A DNA stretch of 64,000 nucleotides from Chloroflexi bacterium bin20 (GTDB lineage Bacteria > Chloroflexota > Anaerolineae > Aggregatilineales > Phototrophicaceae), in contig MPMG01000001.1 in NCBI GenBank assembly GCA_002238485.1, positions 186,001 through 250,000 of the forward strand, given 5' to 3'. The position numbers were made by a program, and so were the translations under genes. Below the pieces are notes generated by a model. The model saw nothing but the letters and a program-made list of their open reading frames with translations. It was not told the origin of the DNA and ran no database searches. Positions 7,896-16,008 of this stretch are shown in pieces. Each line of letters opens with the position of its first letter. Positions within the stretch are counted from its first letter, which is position 1.

Positions 7896-10145
7896 ATGTC
7901 GACTCTCAACCCCGACCTGATCACCAAAGACATGGACACCGTGCTGAACGACGCGGTGCCCCTGCTGGCGGAATACCGCAAGTCGTCCATCATGCCCGAG
8001 ATGGTCTTGTTCGCCTTGCTGCGGCGGAAAGACACAGCAGCCTGGCGCATGCTGAAGGACTTCGAAAGCGAGCGCGGCGTCGACCTGGAGCGCCTGGAGC
8101 GGCAAGTCCGCGTGGCCATCCAGTCGCGGCGCGACCCCGACGGCAGCCTGGACTTCATCGCCATCGGCAACCGCAAAGTCTCGCTCAGCCGCCAGTCGAT
8201 CATCTTGCTGGACGATGGGCTGACGATCGCCAACTCCATGAACCAGCAGAAAATCGACACCGACCACGCGCTGGCTGTGCTGGCGGAATCGTCGGTGAGC
8301 ACCGGGCGCGTCTTGCGCCAGTTCAGCATCACGCCCAAAGCCATCCAGGACGCCTACAGCGATGCCAGCAAGATCATCCCGGCGCGGGCAGACAGCACGA
8401 CGGTCGATTATGTTGCGCGGGCAAAACGTGGATTGTTGCGCGCTGTGCATTTCCGCGAAGACTTGCTGCGCAACATGATTAATGTGCTCACGCAATCGGT
8501 GAACCGGCACATCATCCTGGTGGGTCCTGATGGAGTCGGCAAGCGCACTCTGGCCTACAGCCTGGCGCTGCTGATGGCGGAAGACAAAGGACCCAAAAGC
8601 TTGTCCAACCTGGTGCAGATCAGCGAAACCGCCTTGCTTGATGGCGACCAAGAGGCTTTTCGTGCCGGGATGAGCGCTGCGCGTCGTGGCATCTTGTTTC
8701 TGCCGCTGATTCATCGCTTCTTTGGCGGCCCCATCAAAGCCGACTTCAGCAAGGCGACTTCGCTGGTGCAGAAAGCGTTCCTCAGCGACGACCCGGTCAT
8801 CATCTGCACGACAACCCAGCAAGAATTCGAAGCGCGCATCCAGGGCGTCAGCGCCATCATGGAAAACAGCCAGATTATCCGCGTGGAAGAGCCGCTGCTG
8901 GACGAGACGGTGCGCATCCTGGAGACGATTTCGCCGCATATTGAAGCCGACTATGAAATCGCGGTCGAACATGACGCGCTGAAGATGGCTGCTCGCATGG
9001 CACAACGCTTTTTGACCATCAATCCCCTGCCACAGAGCGCCGAGCAGCTCTTGCATCGCAGCGCCGCCCTGGTCAACATGGCAAAGCAGACGCATTTGGC
9101 TTTCAAACCCGAAAGCAACGACGCCACGCTGGATGTCGGTGATATCGCTGTGGCAACCAGCCAAATGACCGGCATCCCGGTCAGCAAGCTGGGCGCGGAC
9201 GAACGCCAGCGCTATGCCAATATGGACGATCACATCCGCCAGCGGCTTATCGGGCAAGAAGAAGCGGTGCGACTGGTCAGCCGCGCGATCAAAACTGCGC
9301 GCGTCGGGCTCAAAGATCCACGCAGGCCGGTGGGGACATTCCTCTTTCTGGGTCCTACCGGCATCGGCAAGACCGAGCTGGCAAAAGTGCTGGCCGACTT
9401 CATGTTTGGCAGCGAAGAGAATCTTTTTGTGCTGGACATGAGCGAATACAAAGACGAAAGCAGCATCAATCGGCTGCTTGGGTCGGCAGTTGGCTATGTC
9501 GGCAGCGAAGAGGGCGGTCAGCTCACCGAGCGCATCCGCACCCGACCTTACACCATCGTGCTGCTTGACGAGATCGAAAAAGCCCATCCACGTATCATGG
9601 ATGTGCTGCTGCAAGTGATGGAAGAAGGCCGACTGACCGACGGCCGCGGCAACACCGCGCGTTTTAGCGAAGCCGTCGTCATCTTGACCAGCAACATCGG
9701 CTCCGAGCATCTGATGGTGCGCAATATCACCGAAGACCTGCGCGAGCAAGTGCTGGACCAGGTGCTGGACTTCCTGCGTCCCGAATTCGTCAATCGCCTG
9801 GATGAAGTGATTCTGTTTAATGCGCTCAGCGATGATGACTTCGTGCTGATTCTTGACTTGTTGATAGAGAAAGAGAACAAGCTGGCGGCAGAACGCGGTT
9901 TGTCGTTGAGCTTCACGCCCGAAGCCAAGCAATGGCTGCTGGAACAAAACGACGAACCGGAGTTTGGCGCGCGACCGCTGCGGCGAATCTTGCGGCGCAA
10001 CCTGCGCGAGCCGCTTGCCGACTTCTTGCTGCGCAGCGACCCGCCCGAAGGCACTCAAGTGCTCGTACAGGCCAACGGTCAAAAAGCCGATGGCTTGGCA
10101 TTTGACGCCAGCATAGACGGACAAGCAATTGAAGTTTCATCCTAG
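7896..10145 (+). CDS. Clp/Hsp100-type AAA+ protein, inactive first ATPase domain
   Basis: Class I Hsp100 layout: Clp N-domain (about 1-150), AAA-1 (about 170-400), AAA-2 with C-terminal small domain (about 440-740). AAA-2 is complete: Walker A GPTGIGKT (486-493), Walker B VLLDEIEKAHP (D558, E559), pore loop GYVG, sensor 1 TSN, arginine finger NR (R634) and sensor 2 GARPLRR. AAA-1 is broken: Walker A reads GPDGVGKR (Thr/Ser lost at 217), Walker B reads ILFLPLIH (the Asp-Glu pair replaced by P270-L271) and no KYRG-like pore loop is seen. There is no ClpB middle domain and no obvious ClpP-binding loop, so a protease partner is not indicated. The target is unknown. Confidence 0.85.
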   Translation: MSTLNPDLITKDMDTVLNDAVPLLAEYRKSSIMPEMVLFALLRRKDTAAWRMLKDFESERGVDLERLERQVRVAIQSRRDPDGSLDFIAIGNRKVSLSRQSIILLDDGLTIANSMNQQKIDTDHALAVLAESSVSTGRVLRQFSITPKAIQDAYSDASKIIPARADSTTVDYVARAKRGLLRAVHFREDLLRNMINVLTQSVNRHIILVGPDGVGKRTLAYSLALLMAEDKGPKSLSNLVQISETALLDGDQEAFRAGMSAARRGILFLPLIHRFFGGPIKADFSKATSLVQKAFLSDDPVIICTTTQQEFEARIQGVSAIMENSQIIRVEEPLLDETVRILETISPHIEADYEIAVEHDALKMAARMAQRFLTINPLPQSAEQLLHRSAALVNMAKQTHLAFKPESNDATLDVGDIAVATSQMTGIPVSKLGADERQRYANMDDHIRQRLIGQEEAVRLVSRAIKTARVGLKDPRRPVGTFLFLGPTGIGKTELAKVLADFMFGSEENLFVLDMSEYKDESSINRLLGSAVGYVGSEEGGQLTERIRTRPYTIVLLDEIEKAHPRIMDVLLQVMEEGRLTDGRGNTARFSEAVVILTSNIGSEHLMVRNITEDLREQVLDQVLDFLRPEFVNRLDEVILFNALSDDDFVLILDLLIEKENKLAAERGLSLSFTPEAKQWLLEQNDEPEFGARPLRRILRRNLREPLADFLLRSDPPEGTQVLVQANGQKADGLAFDASIDGQAIEVSS

Positions 10146-10185
10146 CGATTGGTCCTGAACCGATGCCACAAACCAAGAGGAACCG

Positions 10186-11604
10186 ATGACCAAACTCGAT
10201 GCATCCATATTCCGCAAATACGATATCCGCGGCATTGCGGCTGGCGATACCCCCCAATTGACGCCGGCAGTGGCCTTGTTGGTAGGCAAGGCGCTGGGAA
10301 CGTATTTGCCTCGAGAATTCGGCAGCGAGCGCATTTTTGTCGGCAGTGACAATCGCCTTACGTCGGCGCCGCTCAAAGACGCCGTCATCGAGGGCTTGGC
10401 ATCGACTGGCATGTCCATAACTGACATTGGCGAAGTCTTGACGCCGACAGTCTATTTTGCTTCTGCTGCTTATGGCGAGCGCGGCGCTGGCGTGATGATC
10501 ACCGGCAGCCACCTCGATACGCGCTACAACGGCATAAAAATGGCCTATGGAAAGCTGGCGCTGGCTGGCGAGCAGATTCAATCGTTGCTGCAGATCATCC
10601 ATGACCGCGCTTTTGACACGGGCAGCGGCGAGGTCACGCGGGACCTTGACTTGATCCAGCGTCACATGGCAGTCATCCAGAGCAAGGTGAGCATGGCGCG
10701 TCACATGAAAGTCGTGCTGGACGCCGGCAATGGCCTGTCGGGCACCTATATCCCGCCGGTGCTGCGAGCGCTGGGGATGGATGTGGAATGCCTGTATTGC
10801 GAGCCGGACGGCACATTCCCCAACCACCTGCCCAACCCTGAAGATCCAGAGATGACGCGCGATCTGGAAGCCAAAGTGCTGGAGTTGAACGCCGACCTGG
10901 GCTTGGCTTTTGATGGCGACAGCGATCGCTGCGGTTTCATCGACAATCGCGGGCATCATATCGCGGCCGACCGCTTGCTGGCGCTGCTGGCGCGTGATTT
11001 GCTCAGCCGCCACCCCAATACGCCGGTCGTATTCGATGTCAAAGCCTCGCAGGCGCTGCCCGACGAGATCAAGAAGTTCGGCGGCATCCCTGTCATGTGG
11101 AAGTCGGGCCACAGCCTGATGAAGCAAAAAATGAACGAGATCGGCTCGTTGCTGGGCGGCGAAGTCAGCGGGCATTTGTTCATCGGCGAGGACTATTATG
11201 GCTTTGACGATGCGCCACTGGTCGCGCTGAAGACGCTGGAAATCATCAGCAAGTCCGACCGCAGCATCGCCGAGATCTTCGAAGACATTCCCAAGCTGGT
11301 AGCCACGCCCGAGATCGTGCTGTCGGCGCCCGACGAGCTGAAGTTCACCATGATCGACGAGATGACCGCCAGCCTGCAAAGCGAATACGAAGTCGTGACT
11401 GTCGATGGCGCTCGCGTCTTGTTTGACAAGGGCTGGGGCTTGGTGCGCGCCAGCAATACGCAGCCAGCGGTGACCTTGCGCTTTGAAGCCTATACGCGTG
11501 AGCAGATCGCTGCCTACCTGCAAATATTCAAAGCGCAACTGGACAATTATCCGCAGATCGACCAGAGCAACTTCCTGGCGCAGGTCGAGGCTTTTGCCAG
11601 CTGA
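10186..11604 (+). CDS. Phosphomannomutase/phosphoglucomutase
   Basis: Alpha-D-phosphohexomutase that interconverts hexose 1- and 6-phosphates, feeding sugar-nucleotide synthesis for surface glycans. All four family loops are present: phosphoserine loop TGSHLD (S108-H109), metal loop FDGDSDRCG (D243, D245, D247), sugar-specificity loop GGEVSGH, and phosphate-binding RASNTQP. The phosphoserine loop is unusual because TASHNP normally has Asn-Pro where this protein has Leu110-Asp111. At 472 residues it is of normal length. AGAGGAA precedes the ATG. It lies 40 bp after the Hsp100 gene and is probably cotranscribed. Mannose versus glucose preference cannot be decided from the sequence. Confidence 0.88.
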   Translation: MTKLDASIFRKYDIRGIAAGDTPQLTPAVALLVGKALGTYLPREFGSERIFVGSDNRLTSAPLKDAVIEGLASTGMSITDIGEVLTPTVYFASAAYGERGAGVMITGSHLDTRYNGIKMAYGKLALAGEQIQSLLQIIHDRAFDTGSGEVTRDLDLIQRHMAVIQSKVSMARHMKVVLDAGNGLSGTYIPPVLRALGMDVECLYCEPDGTFPNHLPNPEDPEMTRDLEAKVLELNADLGLAFDGDSDRCGFIDNRGHHIAADRLLALLARDLLSRHPNTPVVFDVKASQALPDEIKKFGGIPVMWKSGHSLMKQKMNEIGSLLGGEVSGHLFIGEDYYGFDDAPLVALKTLEIISKSDRSIAEIFEDIPKLVATPEIVLSAPDELKFTMIDEMTASLQSEYEVVTVDGARVLFDKGWGLVRASNTQPAVTLRFEAYTREQIAAYLQIFKAQLDNYPQIDQSNFLAQVEAFAS

Positions 11605-11829
11605 GTCCCCGCGCCTGTGCACGCGACTCGGACCGGACAAGCCTCACGTTGCCCGAATGCACGGGAATCTGGTGGAAGCGCTTTTAGGGGATTTGTTTTC
11701 TACACCCACATATCGGGATTGGCGACTCCCGTGTGCATGACGCCCCCTCCATCTCCCGACTTGTCAACAGTAGCTGCGAACGCCGTTGCCTCCCCCCGAC
11801 TTTTCGGGGGGACCGAGGGGGTAAGAGAG
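11605..11829. other. Intergenic stretch with stacked palindromes
   Basis: A 225-bp gap between two converging genes. It contains a perfect 8-bp stem (11792-11811) and further runs of G and C. A smaller inverted repeat CGGGA/TCCCG lies around 11715-11735. There are no U-rich tails, so these are not classic terminators. No gene is seen. Confidence 0.4.
11792..11811. repeat. Perfect GC palindrome with 4-base loop
   Basis: CCCCCCGA (11792-11799) pairs with TCGGGGGG (11804-11811) around the loop CTTT. It sits 18 bp beyond the stop of the small gene on the minus strand. It could help end transcription from either side, or be a short REP-like element. A related GC-rich hairpin interrupts recJ at 24278-24309. 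Confidence 0.55.
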
Positions 11830-12090
11830 TCAGAATGGCGCTGGTGGCGAGACAGCCTGCAGCAGAAAATTGATCGCGCCCAGCGAGATGAGCAGAGCCA
11901 AGCCCAGCGCAACCAGCAGGCAGCCGTAGACGATCTGTCGCCGATCCCAGGCTTTTCTGCGGCGGGGCGGCGAGGCAGTTGCGCGCCTTTGCAGCCTCTG
12001 CCAGCTGCGGTCGCGGTCGAAGATCAGCAGCGCGCCCCAGATGATGAAAGGCAGGCCAAAGACTGCGCCAAAGCAGATCGCGCCAAGCAT
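11830..12090 (-). CDS. Small two-helix membrane protein, function unknown
   Basis: An 86-residue protein with two predicted membrane helices (IIWGALLIF region near the N-terminus and YGCLLVALGLALLISLGAI near the C-terminus) joined by a very basic loop rich in Arg (RRATASPPRRRKAWDRR). The ATG is backed by a strong ribosome-binding site AGGAGGGG seven bases upstream, which argues that it is real. A longer upstream reading is not supported. No family was recognised. Divergent from the gene at 12194 and convergent with the phosphomutase. Confidence 0.65.
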   Translation of the reverse strand: MLGAICFGAVFGLPFIIWGALLIFDRDRSWQRLQRRATASPPRRRKAWDRRQIVYGCLLVALGLALLISLGAINFLLQAVSPPAPF

Positions 12091-12193
12091 GTCCCCTCCT
12101 GTTGTGTGCCGATGCGATTGTCGCGCCTGGCGGATGCTCTTGCAAGTTGCGTCATATCGGCTAAGATTGTTGGCAGCCGCTGGAGGACCGCGC

Positions 12194-12868
12194 ATGCGAA
12201 CGTTAAATGCCCCCGAACGGGCGCCCGACCTGGTATTCGAAGTCGATCGAGAACATTCCGGCGTACGACTCTTGGGCTGCTTCCTATTCTTGTTCGGCTC
12301 AATCGCCAGTTATTTTGTTTTGAGTTCGCTTTTCTCCAATGGCGGTTTGCTGGCGGTGGGCGCGGCATTGGCGATAGCGGTCGCATTGACCTACCTGGGG
12401 GATCACCTGGCAAAGCGATATTGGCCCAGCAACCGGGTCATTCAGTTTGCCGACGATATGATCCAGCTGCTCAAGAGTGAGCAGTTGCAAGGCGCAATTC
12501 ATGGTGGCTCGACAGTCAATCTGTTGATGTGGCACTTCGAAGCCAAGCGTCATCCCCGCGTGCCCAAAGGCTGGTATGTGGTCGCCAATGCGCTGGAACA
12601 AGACGGCGAAATGATCGTCAGCTACAGCATTGCCTCGCCGACCGACTTTGAAGCCCTGCCGCTCTCGCGCTTGTCGGTCAAATTTCAGAAGAAGAAACGA
12701 AAAAAAGGCGAAGAGCAAAACCTGCGCGAAGCCGGCGTACAGCGGCGTATCGCCCAAGCAGAATTCCACCGCGGCGAACTGGGCGCAGAGCTAACTTTGG
12801 ACGATTATCACGCCTACCTTGATTACCTCGCCGACACCTATACCTCGTGGATGCCCAAAGACAAATGA
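12194..12868 (+). CDS. Membrane-anchored protein of unknown function
   Basis: A 224-residue protein with a short N-terminal region, two adjacent hydrophobic helices at about residues 24-72 (LLGCFLFLFGSIASYFVL and LLAVGAALAIAVALTYLG) and a soluble C-terminal domain with a basic patch KFQKKKRKKG. The ATG follows GGAGGACC at a suitable distance; upstream in-frame sequence is rejected. Its TGA overlaps the ATG of the next gene (ATGA), so the two are translationally coupled. No known domain recognised. Confidence 0.7.
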   Translation: MRTLNAPERAPDLVFEVDREHSGVRLLGCFLFLFGSIASYFVLSSLFSNGGLLAVGAALAIAVALTYLGDHLAKRYWPSNRVIQFADDMIQLLKSEQLQGAIHGGSTVNLLMWHFEAKRHPRVPKGWYVVANALEQDGEMIVSYSIASPTDFEALPLSRLSVKFQKKKRKKGEEQNLREAGVQRRIAQAEFHRGELGAELTLDDYHAYLDYLADTYTSWMPKDK

Positions 12869-14382
12869 CTTGGCTGGCTCGGCTGGTCGTTTTCTTCGCG
12901 CTGCTATCACCTGGAGTTGCGCTGCATGCCGATGACAGCGCATTGACAATTGGCAGCCTAGTTGAAAGCGAAGTGCGCACAGGCGAAACGCAGCGCTACA
13001 CGTTGACTGCGCTGGCCTTGACCCTGGTGTCAATTCGCGTCGAAGCGCTCGATGATCGGCTCGATCCGCAGCTCGAATTAGTTGACGCGAGTGGCGTGCT
13101 GGTGGCCGCCAATGATGACTTCGCCTATCCCACCACGCTTGACGCGCTTGTACAAGCATTCGTCCTGCCCAATACGGGCACATACACGTTGACGGTCGCT
13201 GGCGTGGGTGGCAGTGTTGGCGCCTATCGCCTGCATGTTCTGCCCGGTTATGACAACTTGGCGCTGCGCGATCTTGACATGTCAATCCAGGATTGGGAAG
13301 TCGCGCACAGCGACTCGCCAGTTGGTTTGGGCACTTCCAATTTGTTCGCGATAGATATGTCAGGATTGGGGGCTTCGGCTGTCATCATGGGCAAGCGCTT
13401 CCCGGCGCGGCGTGAATTCTACTTCGAAGCGGCATTCGACTTTGTCAGCGCGGTCAACAACTGGCAGCTTGGGCTGGTTTTTCGCTTTCAATCGCCAGAA
13501 AATTATCAGCGCCTGCTGCTGAGCAAGACGGGATACTGGCGGCTGGAAAGAGTGACCGACGGCGTGGTCGAGCCGCTGGACGACTGGGCGACGCATCCGG
13601 CCATCGTGCCCGGCGATGTCGACTTTCGGTTGGGTGTGCTTGTGGCGGGGCAGCATATTGATGTTGTCTACGATGGGCAAGTCATCGGCACTGTCTGGGA
13701 TGCGCGGACCGCCGAAGCGGGCGGAGTCGGCATTGCCATGATGACCGACGAAACCTTTGGCGGACTTTTGTCCTTCGCAGTGCTGGAGGCGCAGATGACT
13801 GTGCCGACGCGACTGGATGAACCAGTTATCCCACAGCGAATCTTGACGAGGCCCGCCTATTTGATGGCGCACGATCTGGCGCGTCAGCAACTGGCAGAAG
13901 GCTTCGGCGAAATCAAGTTGAGCTTGTCGGATAGCGTCGTACACAACAACCGAGCCGGCGTTACCCGTGTGCCGATCGCGTCTGATCTGGCATTTGCGGA
14001 ATTCGCCTTGGGCGCCAGGGTCAAGCTGGAGAGGCGCTTGGCTGGCAACGGCGGCTGCGGCATCGTATTTCATTTAAACAATGACGAACATTATACGCTA
14101 GCTTATGTTACCAGCGAAGGCGATTTTGGCGTATCAAGACGCAAAGGGGCTGGCTTCGAGCCAGGCATCTATGGTCAGCGAGAACCGCTCCCCGACTCAA
14201 CGCGCCAGCTGCTGCTCATTGTCTCCGACGAAGTCATTCATTATTATGTTGACGAAGTCTATGCCGGCAGTCTGCCTTCACAGCCACGCATCGGCAGCCT
14301 GGGCATCGCGGTCGTCAATTATGAGGCTGTTGACAGCACTTGCCAATTCGCCGATCTATGGCTGCTGAGCTACGACGAATAG
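12865..14382 (+). CDS. Secreted PPC-like and concanavalin-like domain protein
   Basis: A 505-residue exported protein. A signal peptide spans residues 1-22 (WLARLVVFFALLSPGVALHA). Residues about 28-125 look like a bacterial pre-peptidase C-terminal (PPC) beta-sandwich (GETQRYTLTAL, LDPQLELVDASGVLVAANDD, TGTYTLTVAG). Two repeats of a concanavalin/LamG-like or DUF1080-like jelly roll seem to follow (about 140-310 and 325-505; compare FRFQSPENYQRLLL with FHLNNDEHYTLAYV). There are no catalytic motifs, so it is more likely a binding or structural protein. Coupled to the membrane protein before it by a 4-bp overlap. Converges with the histidine kinase 7 bp away. Confidence 0.65.
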   Translation: MTWLARLVVFFALLSPGVALHADDSALTIGSLVESEVRTGETQRYTLTALALTLVSIRVEALDDRLDPQLELVDASGVLVAANDDFAYPTTLDALVQAFVLPNTGTYTLTVAGVGGSVGAYRLHVLPGYDNLALRDLDMSIQDWEVAHSDSPVGLGTSNLFAIDMSGLGASAVIMGKRFPARREFYFEAAFDFVSAVNNWQLGLVFRFQSPENYQRLLLSKTGYWRLERVTDGVVEPLDDWATHPAIVPGDVDFRLGVLVAGQHIDVVYDGQVIGTVWDARTAEAGGVGIAMMTDETFGGLLSFAVLEAQMTVPTRLDEPVIPQRILTRPAYLMAHDLARQQLAEGFGEIKLSLSDSVVHNNRAGVTRVPIASDLAFAEFALGARVKLERRLAGNGGCGIVFHLNNDEHYTLAYVTSEGDFGVSRRKGAGFEPGIYGQREPLPDSTRQLLLIVSDEVIHYYVDEVYAGSLPSQPRIGSLGIAVVNYEAVDSTCQFADLWLLSYDE

Positions 14383-14389
14383 CCAGATT

Positions 14390-15967
14390 TTATCCGCGTG
14401 GCAAACTGAAATAAAAGGTCGAGCCGCTGCCGACCGCGCTCTTGACAGAGATGTCTCCGCCATGCGTTTGTACGATTGCGCGCGCCAGATAAAGCCCTAA
14501 ACCCGTGCCCTGCGTGCGCCGAGTCAGGCGGTCGTCGATGCGATAAAAGCGCTCAAATATGCGCTCCAGCTGGTCACTGGCGATGCCCGGACCCTCGTCG
14601 CGCACGAAGACAGTCACAGTCGTCCGCGAATAGCGACCGCCGACGGTGATGGTCGATTTCGCTGGCGAATATTTGATCGCGTTGGTCAGCAAGTTGTCGA
14701 TGACCTGGCGCAGGCGTGCGGCGTCGCCTTGTATCACCGGGAAATCTTCGGGGAAGCTCAACACAATGACTTGGCTTACGCCGCTCTCTAGCCGCGCAAC
14801 CGATTGCGCAGCCACCGCATGCAAGTCGGTATCGGCGATATTCAGCTGCAATTCGCGCGTCGCCTGGATCTTGCTAGCTGTCAATAAATCCTCGACCAGC
14901 GCTGTCAGGCGGTCGGTTTCTTCTTCGATGATGGCCACATAGTTGCGCACCGTGTCGTAGTCCCACTCGACATCGTTTCTGCCCAAGGTGCTGGCATAGC
15001 CCTTGATGATGGCGATAGGCGTGCGCAACTCGTGATGCACGGTGGAGATGAACAGGGATTGCATCTCCTGCGCTTTGCGGAAGTTGGTGATATCGCGCAC
15101 ATTGCCGATGATGCTGACCAGGCGACCTTCTGCCGATCGCAAAGGCGCATAGGTAATGCCGATGCTCAGCTCGCTGCTGTCGCGGCGGATGAGGTCGCCT
15201 TCCACATACAAGCTTTCGCGTTGGTCGTCGCGCGCGTCTGTCGCCGCCCAGCCAGCCTCCAGCGCCTGTTCAATATCCGGGCTGTCCAGGCGCGCCCAAT
15301 TGATGATTTCGCTTTTGTGCCTGTCGATTGCTTCGGCATTGCGCCAGCCAGTCATGCGCTCGAATGCCGCGTTCACCTGCAGAAAGCGCAAGTCCGGACT
15401 CATTGTAAAGACGCCATCGCCGCTGCTGTTGAGGATGGCGGCCAGCCGCTTGCGTTCATGCGCGATCTCGCCGTACAGTTGGGCATTATTGACCGCGATG
15501 GCTGCTTGATCGGCGAAGCTCTGCAGGGCGCTCAGGTCTTCGGGCGTTATAGCGGTATGATAAGAACGAAAGACGATCAGCAGACCCAGCGGATTGCCCG
15601 CAAAGACCAGGGGCATGGCGATAGACTGCTCGAGGCGCTTGTCAATCGCGTCAGCCATTTCTTGCAGCTTGGCATTCAGGTACTCTCGGCTGAAACCATC
15701 GTCATCACGGGCGCTCATCAACTCGTGCAGCAAGTGGTTGAGCTGTGGCACGACATCGGCGTTGATGCCGCTGTAGGCGCGTATGACCAATTTGCCGTCT
15801 GCTCGGTCGGTCAAGGCGACAATGCCGACTCGTCCTGCCAGCATGGCCAGCGAGGCATGCAAGACGCGCCGCAGCACTTCGCTCTGGTCCAGCTGCGCGG
15901 TAATGGCGCGCGTAATGCCCAGCAGAAAGTCTCGCTGCTGTGTGCGCAGGTCGGGTCGCATTAACAT
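14390..15967 (-). CDS. GAF-PAS sensor histidine kinase
   Basis: A 525-residue soluble sensor kinase without transmembrane segments. It has a GAF domain (about 10-165), a PAS domain (about 172-295, ILNSSGDGVFTMS to IGNVRDIT), a HisKA domain with phosphoacceptor H312 in VHHELRTP, and a HATPase domain (N box DNLLTNAIKYSP, G1 DEGPGI, F box FERFYR, G2 GTGLGLY). It probably senses a cytosolic ligand or redox signal. No regulator is adjacent; the response regulator at 4678 is the only candidate in the window. A TACAAT box six bases before the ATG suggests a leaderless transcript. Confidence 0.92.
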   Translation of the reverse strand: MLMRPDLRTQQRDFLLGITRAITAQLDQSEVLRRVLHASLAMLAGRVGIVALTDRADGKLVIRAYSGINADVVPQLNHLLHELMSARDDDGFSREYLNAKLQEMADAIDKRLEQSIAMPLVFAGNPLGLLIVFRSYHTAITPEDLSALQSFADQAAIAVNNAQLYGEIAHERKRLAAILNSSGDGVFTMSPDLRFLQVNAAFERMTGWRNAEAIDRHKSEIINWARLDSPDIEQALEAGWAATDARDDQRESLYVEGDLIRRDSSELSIGITYAPLRSAEGRLVSIIGNVRDITNFRKAQEMQSLFISTVHHELRTPIAIIKGYASTLGRNDVEWDYDTVRNYVAIIEEETDRLTALVEDLLTASKIQATRELQLNIADTDLHAVAAQSVARLESGVSQVIVLSFPEDFPVIQGDAARLRQVIDNLLTNAIKYSPAKSTITVGGRYSRTTVTVFVRDEGPGIASDQLERIFERFYRIDDRLTRRTQGTGLGLYLARAIVQTHGGDISVKSAVGSGSTFYFSLPRG

Positions 15968-15973
15968 GGCTGG

Positions 15974-15979
15974 ATTGTA
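15974..15979 (-). promoter_or_regulatory. -10 box giving a leaderless kinase mRNA
   Basis: TACAAT on the minus strand ends six bases before the ATG at 15967. A start point at the usual distance falls on the A of the ATG. The -35 region is weak. Confidence 0.35.
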
Positions 15980-16008
15980 GCACGCTCCCCGCGCAGGCAG
16001 CCCCGCTA

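Noticed and set aside
7830..10124. 764-codon open frame on minus opposite the Hsp100 gene
   Set aside because: It lies fully inside a clear Hsp100 gene and shows no domain or start signals. GC-rich codon use keeps the opposite frame open.
9913..11640. 575-codon open frame on minus opposite the phosphomutase
   Set aside because: Shadow of the phosphohexomutase and the Hsp100 end; the real genes carry all family motifs.
11617..12480. 287-codon open frame on plus spanning the palindrome region
   Set aside because: It crosses the small membrane gene and the start of the next gene, and its composition looks random.
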